Position numbers and translations under genes: made by a program. Of a stretch of 64,000 bases of DNA, positions 27,098 through 36,171 are shown piece by piece (position 1 is the stretch's first letter; every line of letters begins with the position of its first letter). This DNA is from SG8-38 sp041576815 (GTDB lineage Bacteria > Myxococcota_A > Polyangia > Polyangiales > Houyiibacteriaceae): the NCBI GenBank assembly GCA_041576815.1, contig JBFGKE010000004.1, positions 1 through 64,000 on the forward strand, in the 5' to 3' direction. The notes beneath the pieces were generated by a model that had not been told where the DNA came from, searched no databases, and saw nothing but the letters and a program-made list of their open reading frames with translations.

Positions 27098-27523
27098 ATG
27101 CCGCTCTATACCTGTGTCTCCGACCACCGAACCGACGACGCGAAGCGGCAGGCGATCGCCCTCGCCATCACGGAATCCCACTGTTCGCATACGGGAGCGC
27201 CACCGGAGTTCGTCCATGTCACGTTCAACGACTACCTCGGCGGGACCTCGAAGTCGACGCTACGCATCGTCGGCACCATCAGAACGGGCCGCACCCACGA
27301 AGTGAAGTCGAGCATGCACGCCGAGATAGTCGGCAAGGTCGCCGGGATTCTGTCCGCCTCTCACGACCAAGTCACGCTAGTCCTGCAGGAAATGCCTGCG
27401 GAGTGGGCCATGGAAGGCGGGCACGTGCTGCCCGCACCCGGTACGGAGGCCGGCTGGATGCGGACACACTGGACTGAGCACGAGGAGAAAGCGAAGCACG
27501 ACAGCGCCAGCGTTCTTCGTTAG
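27098..27523 (+). CDS. tautomerase superfamily protein (cis-CaaD-like)
   Basis: A 141-residue cytosolic protein beginning MPLYTC, so that removal of Met leaves the catalytic N-terminal Pro of the 4-oxalocrotonate tautomerase superfamily. The pattern (helix KRQAIALAITESHCSHTGAPPEFVHVTF, second unit with RTHEVKSSMHAEIVGKVAGIL, then LQEMPAEWAMEGGHVLPAPG) matches the cis-3-chloroacrylic acid dehalogenase-like branch of about 130-150 residues. The reaction in this organism is unknown; keto-enol tautomerisation or hydration of an unsaturated acid is likely. AAAGGA stands seven bases before ATG. It follows the Pro1-lacking relative by 14 bases, probably in one operon, and converges on the ThDP enzyme. 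Confidence 0.8.
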   Translation: MPLYTCVSDHRTDDAKRQAIALAITESHCSHTGAPPEFVHVTFNDYLGGTSKSTLRIVGTIRTGRTHEVKSSMHAEIVGKVAGILSASHDQVTLVLQEMPAEWAMEGGHVLPAPGTEAGWMRTHWTEHEEKAKHDSASVLR

Positions 27524-27535
27524 CGATCGATTCGC

Positions 27536-29203
27536 TCAGGGCGCAATCTTCTTCTTGATCGCCTTTGCGATGGGCGACGGAACGCCGCTGAGCGCGCTCA
27601 GCATGTGTGGCAGCGCCTTAAGCTTCAGGCCCTCGTACTCGCTCGGCACGATGGCATCGATCAAGAACGGGCCACGCGACGCGAATGCGTTCTCCAGAGC
27701 GGCGTTGAAGTCCTCGGCCCGTGCAACGCGCCGTGCCGGTACGCCCATGCCCTGCGCCATCGACACGAAGTCGATTGCAGGCTCCGACAGGTCCAACTGC
27801 GCCTTGGCCTCGGGGCCGATCGACTCGGCGCCAACGCGCTGAAGCTCGATGTTGAGAATGCCGTACGAGCGGTTGTTGAAAATGACCGTCGTCACATCGA
27901 GACCCTCGCGCGCAATCGTCCACAGCGCCTGAATCGTGTACATCGCGGAGCCGTCGCCCACGAGCGCGAGCACGGGACGGTTCGGCGAGGCCGTCGCCGC
28001 GCCCACCGCAACCGGGAGACCCTGCCCGATCGCGCCGCCGGTCAAAGTGAGCACGTCGTGCCGGGGGGCCCCAGCGGTGAACGTCGGCAGCTTGACGCCC
28101 GACGTCTGCGCTTCGTCCGAGATGATCGCGTTGGCCGGCAACAAGGCACCGATCGCCTGACACACCTTGGCCGCGTTGAGCTTGCCTTTCGGGAGCTGCG
28201 GACGTCCGGCGCTCTCGAGCCTTGGGGCGGTGTCGGTCGCCCCAACGGCCTCGACGAGCGCCCGGAGCGAGGCCACGGCGTCTTCGTGCGGCTCCACGAG
28301 GGTGTGGGCCGTGCAGCCCTCCGGCACGAGGTAGCTCTTCTTGCCCGGGTAGGCGAAGAACGACACGGGCGCTTTGGCATCGACCAGGACCAAGTGGTCG
28401 TAGCCATCGAGCTGCACGGAGGAGAGCTCGGCGAGATACGCGATGCGCTCGACGGAGGGTAGCCCCGCACCTCGCTCCAGTCGCGTCGGGAAGACCTCGC
28501 AGAAAAGCTTCGCATCCGTCTTTTCGGCGATCTGGGATGCCGCACGCAACCCCGCCTCGCGGAGCACGCGATTGCCCAGGAGGAACGCAACCTTCTTGCC
28601 CGAGCCCCGAATGACCCGTGCAAGGGCCTGCACGGTTGCGTCCGAGGCGGGGGGCGGCTGTGCGGGCGCCGGCGCTCGTGCGGGCTCGGCGCCTTCGTTC
28701 CAGGAGACGTCCGCAGGCAAGATGAGCGTCGCGATCTGCGCAGGCGGCCCCTTGGCCACCGCCACGGCCTCGGCGGCATCGGCCGCAAGTCGACGGGTGT
28801 CGGGGGTGGTCTTGATCCACGTCGAAACGTTCTTTGCGACCGTCTCGATGTCGGACTGTAACTGCGCGTCGTACTGGGTGTGATAGGTCGCATGATCTCC
28901 GATGATGTTCACCATCGGCACACGTGCTTTGCGCGCGTTGTGCAGGTTTGCGAGGGCGTTGCCGAGCCCACATCCGAGGTGCAGGAGCGTGGCGGCTGGC
29001 TTGTCCGCCATGCGCGCATACCCGTCGGCAGCGCCCGAGGCCACCCCCTCGAACAAGCAGAGGACCCCTCGCATGTCCGCGTCATCGAGGGCTGCCACGA
29101 AGTGCATCTCCGACGTGCCGGGATTCGTGAAACACGTGTCGATGCCCGCATTGATGAGAGTCTGAATCAGAGCGTGTGCGCCATTGCCCATGGTGGCCGG
29201 CAC
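27536..29203 (-). CDS. thiamine-diphosphate enzyme, acetolactate synthase/benzoylformate decarboxylase-like
   Basis: A 555-residue cytosolic ThDP-dependent enzyme with the three-domain order of the POX/ALS family. The pyrimidine-binding domain has the activating Glu52 in CLFEGVASGAADGYARM, the central domain spans about 190-320, and the C-terminal domain has the Mg/ThDP motif GDGSAMYTIQALWTI ending in NNRSYGIL. The overall sequence is annotated in relatives as acetolactate synthase large subunit, but no ilvN or other isoleucine/valine gene is nearby and the FAD-region signature is not obvious. A catabolic 2-oxoacid decarboxylase or carboligase is as likely. The end is 12 bases from the converging tautomerase gene. 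Confidence 0.8.
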   Translation of the reverse strand: MPATMGNGAHALIQTLINAGIDTCFTNPGTSEMHFVAALDDADMRGVLCLFEGVASGAADGYARMADKPAATLLHLGCGLGNALANLHNARKARVPMVNIIGDHATYHTQYDAQLQSDIETVAKNVSTWIKTTPDTRRLAADAAEAVAVAKGPPAQIATLILPADVSWNEGAEPARAPAPAQPPPASDATVQALARVIRGSGKKVAFLLGNRVLREAGLRAASQIAEKTDAKLFCEVFPTRLERGAGLPSVERIAYLAELSSVQLDGYDHLVLVDAKAPVSFFAYPGKKSYLVPEGCTAHTLVEPHEDAVASLRALVEAVGATDTAPRLESAGRPQLPKGKLNAAKVCQAIGALLPANAIISDEAQTSGVKLPTFTAGAPRHDVLTLTGGAIGQGLPVAVGAATASPNRPVLALVGDGSAMYTIQALWTIAREGLDVTTVIFNNRSYGILNIELQRVGAESIGPEAKAQLDLSEPAIDFVSMAQGMGVPARRVARAEDFNAALENAFASRGPFLIDAIVPSEYEGLKLKALPHMLSALSGVPSPIAKAIKKKIAP

Positions 29204-29307
29204 TCTACTACAGACGCGCGAGCCGGGGTTTGCCTAAGTACTGAAGGGCTGTGCACCCCTGCGGGTAGGCCCCGCATCTTGCTACGTTGATGGGGGGGTT
29301 CACGTCG

Positions 29308-30096
29308 ATGAAGAAGATCCTGCTCGTAGTTTTCATGCTGTCGTTCGCCGTCGGGGCACAGGCTGAATTCGGCCGAAAGCTGCTGAAAAAGGACAATGTC
29401 ACGGCGGCGAAAAAGACGCTCGGCGCGGCCAGGCTTTCCGACGAAGAAATGGCGAAGCTCTCTCGCCAAGCCGTCGCCGAGATGGATCAGCAAAATCCCG
29501 TCGTTCCGGATGGCAAGCCGCTAGCCCGTCGCTTCAACGAAATCGTGAAGGGGCTCGGATCCGAAGACGGGCTGAGCCTCAACTTCAAGCTCTATGACGT
29601 GAAGGACGTCAACGCCTTCGCCACACCGGACGGGAGCATCCGCGTGATGGCCGGCTTGATGATCATCATGACCGACGACGAGGTACGCAGCGTGATCGGC
29701 CACGAGATCGGTCACGTGAAGCTCAAGCACGCCAAGAAGCAGTATCAGAAAGCGTACGCGGTGGCCGCAGGCATGGATGCGGTCGGGGCGAACACGCGGT
29801 CGGGCGGCGAGGTGCTCACCGGCAGCCGGCTCGGCAAGTTCATCGAAGAGGTGTTGAATGCGAAGTTCTCCCGCAACGACGAATCGGCTTCAGACGAATA
29901 CGGGTTCAAGTTCATGGTGAAGCACGGCTACGACTACCACGCCATGGAGAGCGCGTTCAGCAAGCTCGCCGAGCTGGCCGACGACAGCGGCAAGCGGTCG
30001 CTCAAGGCATCGCATCCGGGCGCTGCAGAGCGCGCAAAAATCGCAAAGGAACGCGCAGACGCGCAGGACAAGAAAATGAGAGAGGCACGACGATGA
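29308..30096 (+). CDS. exported M48-family metalloprotease
   Basis: A 262-residue zinc peptidase of the BepA/LoiP/Oma1 type without TPRs. A signal peptide (MKKILLVVFMLSFAVGAQA) is followed by VNAFATPDGSIRVMAGLM, the zinc motif H132-E-I-G-H136 and the downstream ligand Glu in ESASDEYGFKFM (about residue 194). It would act in the periplasm on envelope proteins. I chose ATG 29308 because it gives a clean signal peptide; ATG 29287 adds seven residues. The stop overlaps the start of the next lipoprotein gene by four bases (ATGA), so they are co-translated and may work together in envelope quality control. Confidence 0.87.
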   Translation: MKKILLVVFMLSFAVGAQAEFGRKLLKKDNVTAAKKTLGAARLSDEEMAKLSRQAVAEMDQQNPVVPDGKPLARRFNEIVKGLGSEDGLSLNFKLYDVKDVNAFATPDGSIRVMAGLMIIMTDDEVRSVIGHEIGHVKLKHAKKQYQKAYAVAAGMDAVGANTRSGGEVLTGSRLGKFIEEVLNAKFSRNDESASDEYGFKFMVKHGYDYHAMESAFSKLAELADDSGKRSLKASHPGAAERAKIAKERADAQDKKMREARR

Positions 30097-30677
30097 TCAG
30101 CAATTCAACCAGGCATGTCTTGGCGCTTGGCGCCATCTTCGCGGTCACGGTATCCGGTTGCGCCACGACCTCCACGAACCCTGGGGAGACCGAGCCCGGG
30201 GCGAAGATCCCGAGCGCCGCGACGGCAGGGACCGCCAAGGCCTACGCCCTTGCGCTGCCGCCGCATGGAACGGCTGCCGGCGGCGATACTGCGCTCGGCT
30301 TCGCCTCGTCCAAGGCCAAGCGGGCAAAGGGAGAGCTGCCTTCGTACGTGGAGGCGATGCTCGAACCCGCAGAGCTCGGCGATCTCGACAACGACGAGGG
30401 TCAGGAGCACCTGAGCTCGAATCGAATTGCAGAGGTCATGAACGGCCACGTCAACGAGATCTTTCAAGGCTGCGTGCTCCGGGAGATCAAGACCACGCGC
30501 ATGAGCCGTATCTCCATTCAAATGGTGATATCGGGCAAGGGCGCGGTGACCGGCGCCACCACCAAACCCGGCAGCAAGAGCTTTCAGCACTGCGTCAACC
30601 GGAAGCTGATCGCGATCAATTTCCCGAAGTTCGCCGCCCCCCGAATGGGCGCCGAATACACGTTCCGAATCGAATAG
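30093..30677 (+). CDS. lipoprotein with AgmX/TonB-like C-terminal domain
   Basis: A 194-residue lipoprotein (lipobox TVSGC, Cys near 23) coupled to the M48 protease gene. The middle is low-complexity and Ala/Gly-rich. The last 85 residues (NRIAEVMNGHVNEIFQGCVLREI, then ISIQMVISGKGAVTGATT and FQHCVNRKLIAINFPKF) look like the small beta-alpha domain found at the ends of AgmX/PglI-type gliding and TonB-like proteins, with two conserved Cys residues. The exact role is not known; the coupling suggests a substrate or partner of the protease. The gene ends in TAG and is followed by 150 bases that hold no gene. Confidence 0.7.
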   Translation: MISNSTRHVLALGAIFAVTVSGCATTSTNPGETEPGAKIPSAATAGTAKAYALALPPHGTAAGGDTALGFASSKAKRAKGELPSYVEAMLEPAELGDLDNDEGQEHLSSNRIAEVMNGHVNEIFQGCVLREIKTTRMSRISIQMVISGKGAVTGATTKPGSKSFQHCVNRKLIAINFPKFAAPRMGAEYTFRIE

Positions 30678-30829
30678 CGGCCCGTCAGTCGCACGTGACC
30701 TCGCCATCGTGCGCGCCCGGAGGATCTGTACACCGAGGGGCTCCGAGGAGCGGAGCTCGACATGTGGTTCCTCGAGAGTCATTTGTACGTTTGAGCTGAC
30801 GCCCGGCGTATAGAGCGCGAGGAGTGGAC

Positions 30830-32188
30830 ATGACGGACACTGAGAGCACGAAAGACGCTTACGACTGCTTCATGAAAGGCCTGGAGCGCCGCAACCGGCA
30901 CGAAACCGAGTTCATCCAGGCCGTTTCCGAAGTCGCACGGTCGGTCTTGCCATTGGTCGAGAAAAATCCCGAGTACAAGGCGGCGCAAATACTCGAACGC
31001 ATGACTGAACCCGACCGTGTCATTTCCTTCCGCGTCACGTGGGAGGACGATGACGGCAACATTCGGGTCAATCGCGCGTGGCGCGTGCAGTTCAATCGCT
31101 CGATTGGTCCCTATAAAGGAGGCCTTCGGTTTCACAAGAGCGTCAATGAATCGATATTGAAGTTCTTGGGGTTCGAGCAGACCTTCAAGAACAGTCTGAC
31201 CGGACTCCCCATGGGAGGCGGCAAAGGCGGCTCGAACTTCAACCCGAAGGGGAAGTCTGAGCGTGAGGTCATGCGATTCTGCCAAAGTTTCATGAGCGAG
31301 CTCTTCCGCCACATCGGCGCGGACGCGGACGTCCCCGCAGGCGACATCGGCGTTGGAAGCCGCGAGATCGGGTTCCTGTTCGGTCAATACATGCGCCTCA
31401 CCAACGAGTACGAGGGCGCGCTGACGGGGAAAGGGCTCGCGTATGGGGGGAGCCCCGTACGAAAAGAAGCAACCGGATACGGCGCCGTCTACTTCCTCGA
31501 AAACATGCTCGAGCGGCGCGATGACTCGGTCGAGGGCAAGCGCGTCGCGATCAGCGGCGCCGGCAACGTGGCGCTTTTCGCCGCAGAGCAGGTGCTCAAA
31601 GATGGCGGCAAAGTCATCACGCTCAGCGACTCTCGTGGGTACATTCTCTGTGAGGACGGGCTCGATGAAGAAGCGCTTGCCGAGATCAAGCGGCACAAGC
31701 TAGAGCGTCGGGGTCGCCTTGGCGAGCTCGGTAACGAGCTTCCTGGCGTCGAGTACACCGACGGCAAAGCTCCCTGGGGAGTGCCCTGCGACGTAGCGAT
31801 GCCGTGCGCCACGCAAAACGAGCTCGACGGCGACGCTGCTGAAACGCTCGTCAAAAACGAGGTCCGCGCGATCGTCGAGGGCGCGAACATGCCATGCACG
31901 GATGAGGCTATCGCATGCTTTCGACAAAACGACGTCTTGTTCGCGCCAGGCAAAGCGGCGAACGCCGGCGGAGTCGCCGTCAGCGGCTTCGAGCTCGCCC
32001 AGAACGCCGCGCGCCTCAGCTGGTCCCGAGAAGAAGTCGACCGTCGCTTGCGGGACACGATGAGCGACATTCATCGAAAATGCGTCGACGAGATGGAGCG
32101 AGACGCCGGAATCGACTATGTAGACGCCGCGAACCGTGCCGGCTTCCGCAAGGTCGCGGATGCCATGCTCGCCTATGGCGTCATCTAA
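30830..32188 (+). CDS. gdhA: NADP-type glutamate dehydrogenase
   Basis: A 452-residue hexameric class I glutamate dehydrogenase that aminates 2-oxoglutarate to glutamate in the cytosol. The family pattern is complete: YKGGLRFHKSVNESILKFLGFEQ, the catalytic-site LPMGGGKGGSNFNPKGKSE, PAGDIGVGSREIGFLFGQY and the nucleotide site AISGAGNVALFAAEQVL. The length equals that of the E. coli enzyme, and the ending (RNxVxG-type C-terminus replaced by KVADAMLAYGVI) is normal. ATG 30830 is preceded by AGGAG at six bases; the GTG two codons upstream is unlikely. It is a single transcription unit between unrelated operons. Confidence 0.95.
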   Translation: MTDTESTKDAYDCFMKGLERRNRHETEFIQAVSEVARSVLPLVEKNPEYKAAQILERMTEPDRVISFRVTWEDDDGNIRVNRAWRVQFNRSIGPYKGGLRFHKSVNESILKFLGFEQTFKNSLTGLPMGGGKGGSNFNPKGKSEREVMRFCQSFMSELFRHIGADADVPAGDIGVGSREIGFLFGQYMRLTNEYEGALTGKGLAYGGSPVRKEATGYGAVYFLENMLERRDDSVEGKRVAISGAGNVALFAAEQVLKDGGKVITLSDSRGYILCEDGLDEEALAEIKRHKLERRGRLGELGNELPGVEYTDGKAPWGVPCDVAMPCATQNELDGDAAETLVKNEVRAIVEGANMPCTDEAIACFRQNDVLFAPGKAANAGGVAVSGFELAQNAARLSWSREEVDRRLRDTMSDIHRKCVDEMERDAGIDYVDAANRAGFRKVADAMLAYGVI

Positions 32189-32217
32189 CGCTCGCCGATA
32201 GACGGGGAACCAACCGT

Positions 32218-33360
32218 CTACTTTCTCAGCGCGTATCTGTCCGCGAGCGCGTCGTAGTAAGCCTTTTCAGACACCGATCCCCAGACGCCCACCCGGGCTT
32301 TGAACTTCTTGTACGCCTCGTGAACCTTGCGGGAGACCGGATCTTTGTCTGCTTCTTCTTCGAGCGTCTCCTGGGCGAGCCTTCGCAGGTCTTCGAGCAA
32401 GGCCTCTGGGAAACGGACGAGGTTGACGTCGTGCTCGGAGATCAGGGTTTGGAGAGCCGCACCGTTGCCTGCTTCGAACTCGGACAGGCTCCAGACGTTT
32501 ACCTCGGCGGCGACGGCGTCGAGGATCTGCTGAAGGTCTTTCGGAAGGGACTCGTATGCCCTCCTGTTGAATAGCACTTCGAGCACGGTGCCAGGCTCGT
32601 GCCAGCCCGGATAGTAGTAGTGCTTCGCTGCCTTGTAGAAGCCCATCCGCAGGTCGTGCATCGGGCCGACCCATTCGGTGGCATCGATCACGCCGCGCTC
32701 GAGTGACGTGAAGATCTCACCGCCTGGAATCAACACCACGGTGCCGCCGGCCTTGCTGACGACCTTGCCGCCCAGACCCGGGATGCGCATCTTCAGACCA
32801 TCGTAGTCGGCGATGGTGTTCATCTCCTTTCTGAACCAGCCGCCCATCTGCACGCCCGTGTTCCCCTGCGGACGCGGGATCACGTTGAAGGGCGCGTAGA
32901 TCTCTTCCCAGAGCTCGAGGCCGCCGCCACTGTAGAGCCAGGCGTTGATGCCCTGTGCATTGAAGCCAAACGGCACAGCAGCAAACCACTGCGCTGCTGG
33001 CACCTTGCCTGCCCAGTAGTAGCTCGCGCCGCTTCCACATTCGACCGTCCCTTCCGACACCGCATCAAACGCGCTCAACGCGGGGACGAGCTCACCGGCT
33101 GCAAATACCTGAATCTCGAGGCGCCCGTCGCTGGCCTCCTTGACGCGCTTGGTGAAGCGCTCCGCGCCCGTTTGCAGCACGGGAAGGTTTGGAGGCCAGG
33201 TGGTGACCATCTTCCACTTGTACTTCTTGCCCGTATGCACGGCGGGGCCTTTGCCGCCCTCCTCCTTTTTTTCTTGCGTGCAGCCGGCCACGCCAGCGGT
33301 TGCAGCCGCCGCCCCGGTGGCCGCAAGGCCTGCCTTCTCGAGAAAACGCCGTCTCTTCAT
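32218..33360 (-). CDS. dctP: TRAP transporter substrate-binding protein (DctP family)
   Basis: A 380-residue periplasmic binding protein of a tripartite ATP-independent (TRAP) transporter. The N-terminus has a Tat motif (KRRRFLEK), a hydrophobic Ala/Gly-rich helix and a lipobox VAGC (Cys27), so it is probably exported folded by Tat and lipid-anchored. The body has the DctP features KMVTTWPPN, the GASYYWAGK segment and the family Arg region KMRIPGLGGK with WVGPMHDLRMGFYK, which matches the group binding alpha-keto or mannitol/lactate-type acids. It is the promoter-proximal direction's last gene: DctQ, DctM and DctP run on the same strand, with 52 bases between DctM's end and this start. The ligand is not determined. 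Confidence 0.9.
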   Translation of the reverse strand: MKRRRFLEKAGLAATGAAAATAGVAGCTQEKKEEGGKGPAVHTGKKYKWKMVTTWPPNLPVLQTGAERFTKRVKEASDGRLEIQVFAAGELVPALSAFDAVSEGTVECGSGASYYWAGKVPAAQWFAAVPFGFNAQGINAWLYSGGGLELWEEIYAPFNVIPRPQGNTGVQMGGWFRKEMNTIADYDGLKMRIPGLGGKVVSKAGGTVVLIPGGEIFTSLERGVIDATEWVGPMHDLRMGFYKAAKHYYYPGWHEPGTVLEVLFNRRAYESLPKDLQQILDAVAAEVNVWSLSEFEAGNGAALQTLISEHDVNLVRFPEALLEDLRRLAQETLEEEADKDPVSRKVHEAYKKFKARVGVWGSVSEKAYYDALADRYALRK

Positions 33361-33412
33361 CTCGTTGCTCCCCTCGCTGCGCGGTAGGATGTCTCGGCGG
33401 CGCGCGCAGCGT

Positions 33413-34735
33413 CTAGCGGAAAACGACGGTCGGCAGCCAGGTCACGAGAACGGGAAAGAAAACCACGATGAGCAGCCCGATGAGCTGAACCGCCACGAAG
33501 GGAATGATGCCGCGATAGATGTGACCGGTGGTGATCTCCGGAGGCGTCACCGCCTTCAAGTAAAAAAGCGAAAACCCAAACGGCGGCGTCATGAACGAGG
33601 TTTGGAGGTTCACCGCGATGAGAATGCAGAACCAAATCGGGTCGAAGCCGAAGTCGAGCATGATCGGCGCCAGCACCGGGACGTAGATGAACGTGATCTC
33701 GATGAAATCGAGAAAGAAGCCGAACATGAAGATCAGGCCCAACACCATCGCCAATACGCTCCACCGCCCGTAGCTCGCCGAGATGCCGCCTAGGAGGGCG
33801 CGCACGAGCTCGTCACCGCCCATGCCTCGAAACACGAGCCCAAACGCTGCCGCACCTACCAAGATGATGAAGACCATCGAGGTGAGCCGCATGGTCGACC
33901 GCATCACCTCGCGGAGAATATCGAGGTTGAATTTCTTGTTGAGGATCGTGAGTACGCTAGCGCCCACGGCCCCGACGCCAGCGGCTTCGGTCGGCGACGC
34001 GATTCCCGCGAAAATCGAGCCCAGCACCGCGATGATCAGAAACAGCGGCGGAAAAAGCGCTTTGCCAAATTTCTTGAAGAGCACGGCCGGCGTGAGCGCC
34101 GCGAGCTCATCCGCCGGGATGGCTGGGGCCCACTCCGGCCGCGCGTATGACACGCCGATGATGTAGAGAAGAAAGAGCCCGACCAGCACCATGCCCGGAA
34201 GGACCGCGCCCATGAATAGGTCGCCGACGGGAACGCCGACGATGTCGCCGATGAGCACCAGCACGATGCTCGGCGGAATGATTTGGCCGAGAGTCCCAGA
34301 TGCCGCCACCGTTCCGGTCGCGAGCTCCGGGTGATACCCGCGTCGGAGCATCGTCGGCACCGCGAGAAGCCCCATCGTGACCACGGTGGCGCCGACGATT
34401 CCCGTCGAAGCGCCGAGCAGCGCCCCCACGACGACTACGCTGATCGCTAAGCCGCCCCGGAGCCGTCCAAAGGCGATGCCCATCGTGTCGAGAAGCTCCT
34501 CCGCGAGACCCGATCGCTCGAGCATCACGCCCATGAACACGAAGAGCGGTACCGCAAGCAGCGTGACGTTGGTCATCACGCCCCAAATGCGTAACGGAAG
34601 CAGGTTGAAGAAATCCCACCCGAAGCCGATGAGGCCAAACACCAGCGCCGTGCCCATCAGCGTGAACGCCACGGGGAAGCCCGCCATCAGCAGGATGGTC
34701 AAGGCCAGAAACATCCAGGCCGGCAGGTACTCCAT
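33413..34735 (-). CDS. dctM: TRAP transporter large permease (DctM)
   Basis: A 440-residue membrane protein, the sodium-coupled channel subunit of the TRAP system. About 12 membrane helices are visible; family marks include PLFVFMGVMLERSGLAEELLDTMG, GATVVTMGLLAVPTMLRRGYHPELATGTVAASGTLGQIIPPSI and, near the end, FLDFIEITFIYVPVLAPIM. ATG 34735 was chosen because its A is shared with the TGA stop of the DctQ gene, a standard dctQM coupling; the frame farther upstream is a shadow of dctQ. Together with the flanking genes it makes a complete three-gene TRAP operon for an organic acid or similar anion. Confidence 0.93.
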   Translation of the reverse strand: MEYLPAWMFLALTILLMAGFPVAFTLMGTALVFGLIGFGWDFFNLLPLRIWGVMTNVTLLAVPLFVFMGVMLERSGLAEELLDTMGIAFGRLRGGLAISVVVVGALLGASTGIVGATVVTMGLLAVPTMLRRGYHPELATGTVAASGTLGQIIPPSIVLVLIGDIVGVPVGDLFMGAVLPGMVLVGLFLLYIIGVSYARPEWAPAIPADELAALTPAVLFKKFGKALFPPLFLIIAVLGSIFAGIASPTEAAGVGAVGASVLTILNKKFNLDILREVMRSTMRLTSMVFIILVGAAAFGLVFRGMGGDELVRALLGGISASYGRWSVLAMVLGLIFMFGFFLDFIEITFIYVPVLAPIMLDFGFDPIWFCILIAVNLQTSFMTPPFGFSLFYLKAVTPPEITTGHIYRGIIPFVAVQLIGLLIVVFFPVLVTWLPTVVFR

Positions 34736-35334
34736 CAGTCGCCCACCTCGGCTTCGAGCTCCTCGCCGAGGATCGTGAACAGGCTCTTGATGCCGAGCGA
34801 GAGCCCTTGAAGCAGCAGGAGAGTCAGCCCGGCAGGGATGCACGCCTTCAGCACGAAACGATACGGGATGCCGCCCGGGTCGGGAGAGCCCTCGAGCACG
34901 GCGAAGGAATTCGAGACGAAGCTCCACGAGGTGGCGATGACCATCACGCAGCCCGGAATCAAGAAAAGCAGCACTCCGATGAAGTCGGTCCAAGCCTTCG
35001 CTTTCGGGCCGAGCCGTTGATAGAAGATGTCGACACGCACGTGCCCGTCGTGAAGGAGCGTGTACCCGGCCCCCATCAAAAAGATGAACCCAAACAGGTG
35101 CCACTCGAGCTCTTGCGTGAAGACGAAGCTCGTGTTGAACACGTAGCGCATCACCACGTCGACGAAGACCACGACGACGACCAACGCCGTTGCCCAGGCC
35201 ACGCCCCGGCCGACCCACAGGTTCAGGGTGTCGATCGAACGACTGATTTTCTTGAGCGCGTGCAGCTCCGTCTCCTTGCGCGGGCGCGACGATAGAGGCT
35301 TTCCAGCGCAGCGGCCAGCGTGATGGTGTACCAT
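34735..35334 (-). CDS. dctQ: TRAP transporter small permease (DctQ)
   Basis: The small four-helix subunit of the TRAP transporter: helix 1 VAWATALVVVVVFVDVVMRYVF, then FTQELEWHLFGFIFLMGAGYTL with the conserved HVRVDIFY, then two more helices. The start is uncertain. ATG 35334 gives 199 residues with an atypical 23-residue leader and no good ribosome site; a CTG at 35265 stands six bases after AAGGAG and would give 176 residues, the usual size. No ATG, GTG or TTG lies between them in frame. The stop overlaps the dctM start. The gene is divergent from the DsbA-family gene, and the two 5' ends nearly touch if the ATG is used. Confidence 0.85.
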   Translation of the reverse strand: MVHHHAGRCAGKPLSSRPRKETELHALKKISRSIDTLNLWVGRGVAWATALVVVVVFVDVVMRYVFNTSFVFTQELEWHLFGFIFLMGAGYTLLHDGHVRVDIFYQRLGPKAKAWTDFIGVLLFLIPGCVMVIATSWSFVSNSFAVLEGSPDPGGIPYRFVLKACIPAGLTLLLLQGLSLGIKSLFTILGEELEAEVGD

Positions 35335-35361
35335 TCCCAGGGCCGCGGCCGAGGGTATACC

Positions 35362-36024
35362 ATGAGCGCCGAGCCCACCCCGATTCGCATCGACATCGTC
35401 TCTGACGTGGTGTGCCCCTGGTGCATCATCGGCTTCAAGCGTCTGCAGGCGGCGCTGCGGGAGCTCGACGGCGACATCGAGGCCGAGATCCATTGGCACC
35501 CGTTCGAGCTGAACCCGACTATGCCGCCCGAGGGGCAGAACTTGCGCGAGCACATCGCCGAAAAGTACGGCACCGACCCGAAGGAAAGCCCGAAAGCCCG
35601 AGCGCGCATGGCGCGCATCGGCGAAGAGGTCGGCTTCACGTTCGACTACTTCGACGACATGCGGATAATGAACACGTTTCGCGCGCACCAGCTCCTTCAG
35701 TGGGCCGGAGAGCAGGGCAGGAAAACCGAGCTCGAGCTGGCGCTCTTCGAGAGCTTCTTTTCGCGGCGCGAAAACGTCGACGACCCCGAGGTGCTCGCTG
35801 CCGTCGCAGGTCGTGTCGGCCTCGACGAGGACGAAGCCTCCGAGGTGATTGCGGACGGGCGCTACGCGGGCGATGTACGCGAGCTTCAGCGGTTTTGGAT
35901 CAGTCAGGGCGTTCACGCAGTCCCTTCGTTCATCTTCAACCGGCGCTACCTCATGCCGGGAGCGCAAGACCCCGAGGTGTTCGTCTCGGCGCTCGAACGG
36001 TTGCGGGACGAAGCCGCGTCCTGA
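35362..36024 (+). CDS. DsbA-family oxidoreductase, FrnE-like
   Basis: A 220-residue cytosolic thioredoxin-fold protein. The active-site motif C-P-W-C lies in SDVVCPWCIIGFKRL near the N-terminus, the usual place in FrnE/2-hydroxychromene-2-carboxylate isomerase-like proteins, and the later pattern MRIMNTFRAHQLLQWAGEQG, DEDEASEVIADGRYA and GVHAVPSFIFNRRYLMPGAQ (cis-Pro loop) is diagnostic for this group. There is no signal peptide. Members of the family work as disulfide oxidoreductases in oxidative stress or in polyketide pathways. ATG 35362 has GAGGG seven bases before it; ATG 35320 upstream lacks a site. It diverges from the TRAP operon. Confidence 0.88.
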   Translation: MSAEPTPIRIDIVSDVVCPWCIIGFKRLQAALRELDGDIEAEIHWHPFELNPTMPPEGQNLREHIAEKYGTDPKESPKARARMARIGEEVGFTFDYFDDMRIMNTFRAHQLLQWAGEQGRKTELELALFESFFSRRENVDDPEVLAAVAGRVGLDEDEASEVIADGRYAGDVRELQRFWISQGVHAVPSFIFNRRYLMPGAQDPEVFVSALERLRDEAAS

Positions 36025-36171
36025 CCGTTTTTCAGGCTCGAAGCCTCGCTGGCGCGCTGTGGCACATCTCCACACTGTGAGCTATCTCGGAATTACTGCA
36101 TTTTTGGGCCCCGCGTGCTGGCATCGTTGTTGCGTACCCAAACCTGTCGGGTATCCCGAAAGGAGAGCGGC

